Assembly: GCA_031282535.1 (NCBI GenBank)
Contig: JAITDM010000056.1
Location: forward strand, 1 to 8,536
Length of the DNA stretch: 8,536 nucleotides
DNA from: Oscillospiraceae bacterium
GTDB lineage: Bacteria; Bacillota; Clostridia; Oscillospirales; UBA929
Direction: 5' to 3'
Shown: piece after piece, positions 6,171 through 8,536 of the stretch
Layout of the letters: each line of letters opens with the position of its first letter
How positions within the stretch are numbered: position 1 is the stretch's first letter
The notes under the pieces: generated by a model
What the model was told of the DNA's origin: nothing
What the model saw: only the letters and a program-made list of their open reading frames with translations
Database searches by the model: none
Made by a program: the position numbers and the translations under genes

Positions 6171-6196
6171 AACTGCCACATGATCTTTTGACAGTT
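6171..6196 (-). other. Weak intercistronic hairpin after the kinase gene
   Basis: On the minus strand AACTGTCA (6189-6196) can pair with TGGCAGTT (6171-6178) over eight pairs, one of them G-U, around a 10-nt loop. It begins 6 nt after the kinase stop codon. Only TTCTT-like bases follow, with no real T-run, so it is at best a weak attenuator or an RNA-processing or stabilising element inside the operon. Confidence 0.25.
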
Positions 6197-6202
6197 TTCG
6201 CA

Positions 6203-7144
6203 TCAATATTGGATCGTTCCGCCGCCGATGAACTCGCGCAGCAGCGAGTCGTGCGCCAGCAGGTGCTCGTCGAGCTCGGCGAAGAGCAGCAGCCGCGGAT
6301 GGATGTCCAGCAGCTCTGCGCGCCGCTGGCACTCCGCCGGCACCTGCGCCGTCAGCGGCAGCGCAAAGGGTTTCAGCGCGCAGACCTCGTAGGGCAGCGA
6401 GGAATCGATCACGATGTCGGCGCCGTCTTTGAACGGGGAGATGTATCTCTTCTCCCCGCGGCGCACGTTGGCCCAGAGCGACATCGTATACGCGGACTGC
6501 GCGCCTCTGAATTTCTCATCCCGGATCAGGCGGCGGATCAGGCGCATCCATGTCCCCTTGAAGTAGATCTGCCCGTCCCGCACGATGTTGGAGCGGGCGC
6601 TGACGTACAGCTTCTGCGCCCGCGCGCCGATCGGCCCGGAGAGCATCGGGTTCAGCGCGTGGATCCCCTCAAAAATGGCCACGTCGTGCGGCCCCAGCCG
6701 GAGCGGAACCGCACGGCTCTCGTCCCGGGCCTGTTTGGGAAAGTCGAACTTGGGCACCAGGATCTCCCGCCCCTCGGCCAGGTCGGAAAAATGCTGCGTG
6801 AGCAGCGGAATGTCCAGGCATTCGGGCGCCTCGAAATCCACGCCGCCCTCCTCGTCCCGCGGGTGGGTGGCGAGCTCCACGGTGCGGTAATAGTTGTCGA
6901 GGGAGATGACGTGCGTCAGCACGCCCTTCGCGCGCAGATCCCGCTCCAACAGTTTCGCGGTCGTCGTCTTGCCGGACCCGGACGGCCCGGACAACAGCAC
7001 GACGGGGCTCTCTTCCAGGTGGTCGGCGATGTGGTCCGCCGCCATCTTGACGCGCCGCTCAAACTGCCGGTCGCATGTCTCGACATATTCCTCCGGGTCG
7101 TTCAAGACGCGGCGGTTCACCAGATAAAAATCATAATCGGGCAT
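6203..7144 (-). CDS. Uridine kinase family nucleoside kinase (P-loop)
   Basis: This 313-residue protein belongs to the uridine kinase/phosphoribulokinase P-loop family, whose members phosphorylate nucleosides such as uridine and cytidine with a nucleoside triphosphate. The Walker A motif is GPSGSGKTTTAK (53-64). DNYYR (83-87) is the substrate-side motif typical of uridine kinases, FDFPKQAR (133-140) matches the family's YDFPK segment, and EGIHALNP (159-166) holds the conserved acidic residue after the hydrophobic strand. It resembles the kinase half of the longer clostridial nucleoside kinases but lacks their N-terminal TGS/ThrRS-like region; it starts with only about 45 residues before the P-loop. 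The ATG has AGGAG (7153-7157) 8 nt upstream. It lies 17 bp after the glyoxalase gene in the same direction. The substrate is inferred from the family; uridine is most likely but not proven. Confidence 0.88.
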   Translation of the reverse strand: MPDYDFYLVNRRVLNDPEEYVETCDRQFERRVKMAADHIADHLEESPVVLLSGPSGSGKTTTAKLLERDLRAKGVLTHVISLDNYYRTVELATHPRDEEGGVDFEAPECLDIPLLTQHFSDLAEGREILVPKFDFPKQARDESRAVPLRLGPHDVAIFEGIHALNPMLSGPIGARAQKLYVSARSNIVRDGQIYFKGTWMRLIRRLIRDEKFRGAQSAYTMSLWANVRRGEKRYISPFKDGADIVIDSSLPYEVCALKPFALPLTAQVPAECQRRAELLDIHPRLLLFAELDEHLLAHDSLLREFIGGGTIQY

Positions 7145-7161
7145 ACACTACGCTCCTGTTT

Positions 7162-7554
7162 TCAGTTCGCCGCAGCCGGCGGCCGGCGGTGCGCCGGGAG
7201 GATCTCCAGCCAGTAACCGTCCGGATCGTTTATGAAATACAGTCCCATCTCCGTATTTTCGTAACAGATGCAGCCCATCTCCGCGTGACGCGCGTGGGCG
7301 CCGTCGTAATCGTCCACCGTGAAGGCGATGTGGGATTCGTTTTCCCCCAGGTCATAGGGCTGCGGATGGTCGCGCAGCCAGGTCAGCTCGATCGCGAACT
7401 CCGTCTGGCCGTCGCCCAGGTACACGAGGGAAAACGAACCGTCCTGCGACGCCCGCCGCCGCTGGACCTCCAGCCCCAACGCCCGGTGATAAAACGCAAT
7501 GCTGCGGTCGAGATCCGTCACATTGATGTTGCAATGCACCATCTTCGCGGTCAC
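7162..7554 (-). CDS. gloA: Glyoxalase I / lactoylglutathione lyase (VOC family)
   Basis: Glyoxalase I isomerises the hemithioacetal of methylglyoxal and a thiol (glutathione in E. coli) to an S-lactoyl thioester, detoxifying a by-product of glycolysis. The protein of about 130 residues has two beta-alpha-beta-beta-beta modules. All four metal ligands of the E. coli enzyme have counterparts: H7, E56 (FAIELTW), H75 (SHIAFTVDD) and E117 (DPDGYWLEIL). The N-terminal KMVHCNINVTDLDRSIAFY is typical of clostridial members. The start is uncertain. I prefer GTG at 7554, 10 nt after GAGAGGGG (7565-7572). ATG at 7542 is a shorter alternative, and GTG at 7563 is too close to the SD. Many Clostridia do not make glutathione, so the thiol partner is open. 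It sits 98 bp after malic enzyme and 17 bp before the kinase. Confidence 0.88.
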   Translation of the reverse strand: MTAKMVHCNINVTDLDRSIAFYHRALGLEVQRRRASQDGSFSLVYLGDGQTEFAIELTWLRDHPQPYDLGENESHIAFTVDDYDGAHARHAEMGCICYENTEMGLYFINDPDGYWLEILPAHRRPPAAAN

Positions 7555-7587
7555 CCCAAACACGCCCCTCTCAAAAATCTCATCATT

Positions 7588-7619
7588 TCATTCCCTGGCC
7601 GCTCCAGAGGCACGGGCGG
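7588..7619 (-). repeat. Spacer copy of the malic enzyme 3' end (32 bp)
   Basis: These 32 bp match the last 32 bp of the malic enzyme coding sequence (7653-7684) at 30 positions, in the same orientation, 65 bp away. Differences are at 7601/7666 and 7606/7671. Read on the minus strand it would encode ARASGAARE and a TGA, against ARASGVARE and a TGA in the gene. Because 65 is not a multiple of three, this copy is not in the malic enzyme frame. It looks like a partial duplication of the gene end, or two copies of a short dispersed repeat. Confidence 0.85.
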
Positions 7620-7636
7620 AATCATGCAAATGATTC
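7619..7636. repeat. Perfect 7-bp inverted repeat in the malic enzyme-glyoxalase spacer
   Basis: GAATCAT (7619-7625) and ATGATTC (7630-7636) enclose GCAA, a GNRA-type tetraloop on the plus strand (TTGC on the minus strand). It separates the two copies of the 32-bp repeat. No T-run follows in either direction, so it is not an intrinsic terminator. Next to it ATTCAA occurs twice with a 10-bp period (7633-7638 and 7643-7648). It may be an operator or an RNA-stability element. Confidence 0.35.
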
Positions 7637-7652
7637 AACCCTATTCAAACTC

Positions 7653-8536
<884 letters not shown>

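Noticed and set aside
6135..6332. Upstream extension of the zinc-ribbon ORF
   Set aside because: It overlaps the 3' end of the kinase gene and encodes Ala/Arg-rich shadow sequence; the ATG at 6134 has a suitable SD.
6188..7216. 342-codon plus-strand frame opposite the kinase gene
   Set aside because: It is antisense to an intact P-loop kinase; its composition is that of a shadow and its start has no ribosome binding site.

Overview
This window looks like a piece of chromosome from an endospore-forming, G+C-rich member of the Clostridia (Bacillota). The main reason is an intact spoIIE gene, which is restricted to endospore formers. Strong purine-rich ribosome binding sites, sigma-A-like promoters and a Firmicutes-type set of housekeeping enzymes agree with this. 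Genus cannot be fixed from the sequence alone. I see no phage, transposon, CRISPR, rRNA or tRNA.

Layout. Almost everything is read on the minus strand. From the right edge leftwards, a probable operon contains: the 3' part of a malic enzyme gene (cut by the window edge), a glyoxalase I gene, a uridine-kinase-family nucleoside kinase, a small zinc-ribbon protein, and purine nucleoside phosphorylase. The operon ends at a strong bidirectional hairpin terminator (about 4746-4784). Facing it on the plus strand is a 76-residue HPr-like protein without the catalytic histidine. It has its own promoter-like sequence and a structured leader of about 100 nt. Divergent from that gene is spoIIE, followed on the minus strand by a GT4 glycosyltransferase with a near-consensus promoter overlapping the spoIIE stop codon, and then a RimJ/RimL-type GNAT acetyltransferase. 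At the left edge a near-consensus sigma-A promoter (TTGACA, 17 bp, CATAAT) points out of the window, so another gene should begin just beyond.

How the genes work together. The kinase and the phosphorylase are both nucleoside-salvage enzymes and appear to share a transcript with the zinc-ribbon protein, whose stop codon overlaps the phosphorylase start (TGATG). Glyoxalase I and malic enzyme are general central-metabolism and detoxification functions. SpoIIE is the membrane phosphatase that activates sigma-F in the forespore. No terminator is visible between spoIIE and the glycosyltransferase gene, so the latter may be read both from its own promoter and from spoIIE read-through.

No convincing new multi-gene system is present. 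The observations most worth a second look are the start region of the glycosyltransferase gene (promoter, eight-codon ORF, G7 tract and GTGA overlap), a 32-bp near-perfect duplication of the malic enzyme 3' coding end in the adjacent spacer, the His-less HPr-like protein with its structured leader, and the operator-like palindrome in the left-edge promoter.
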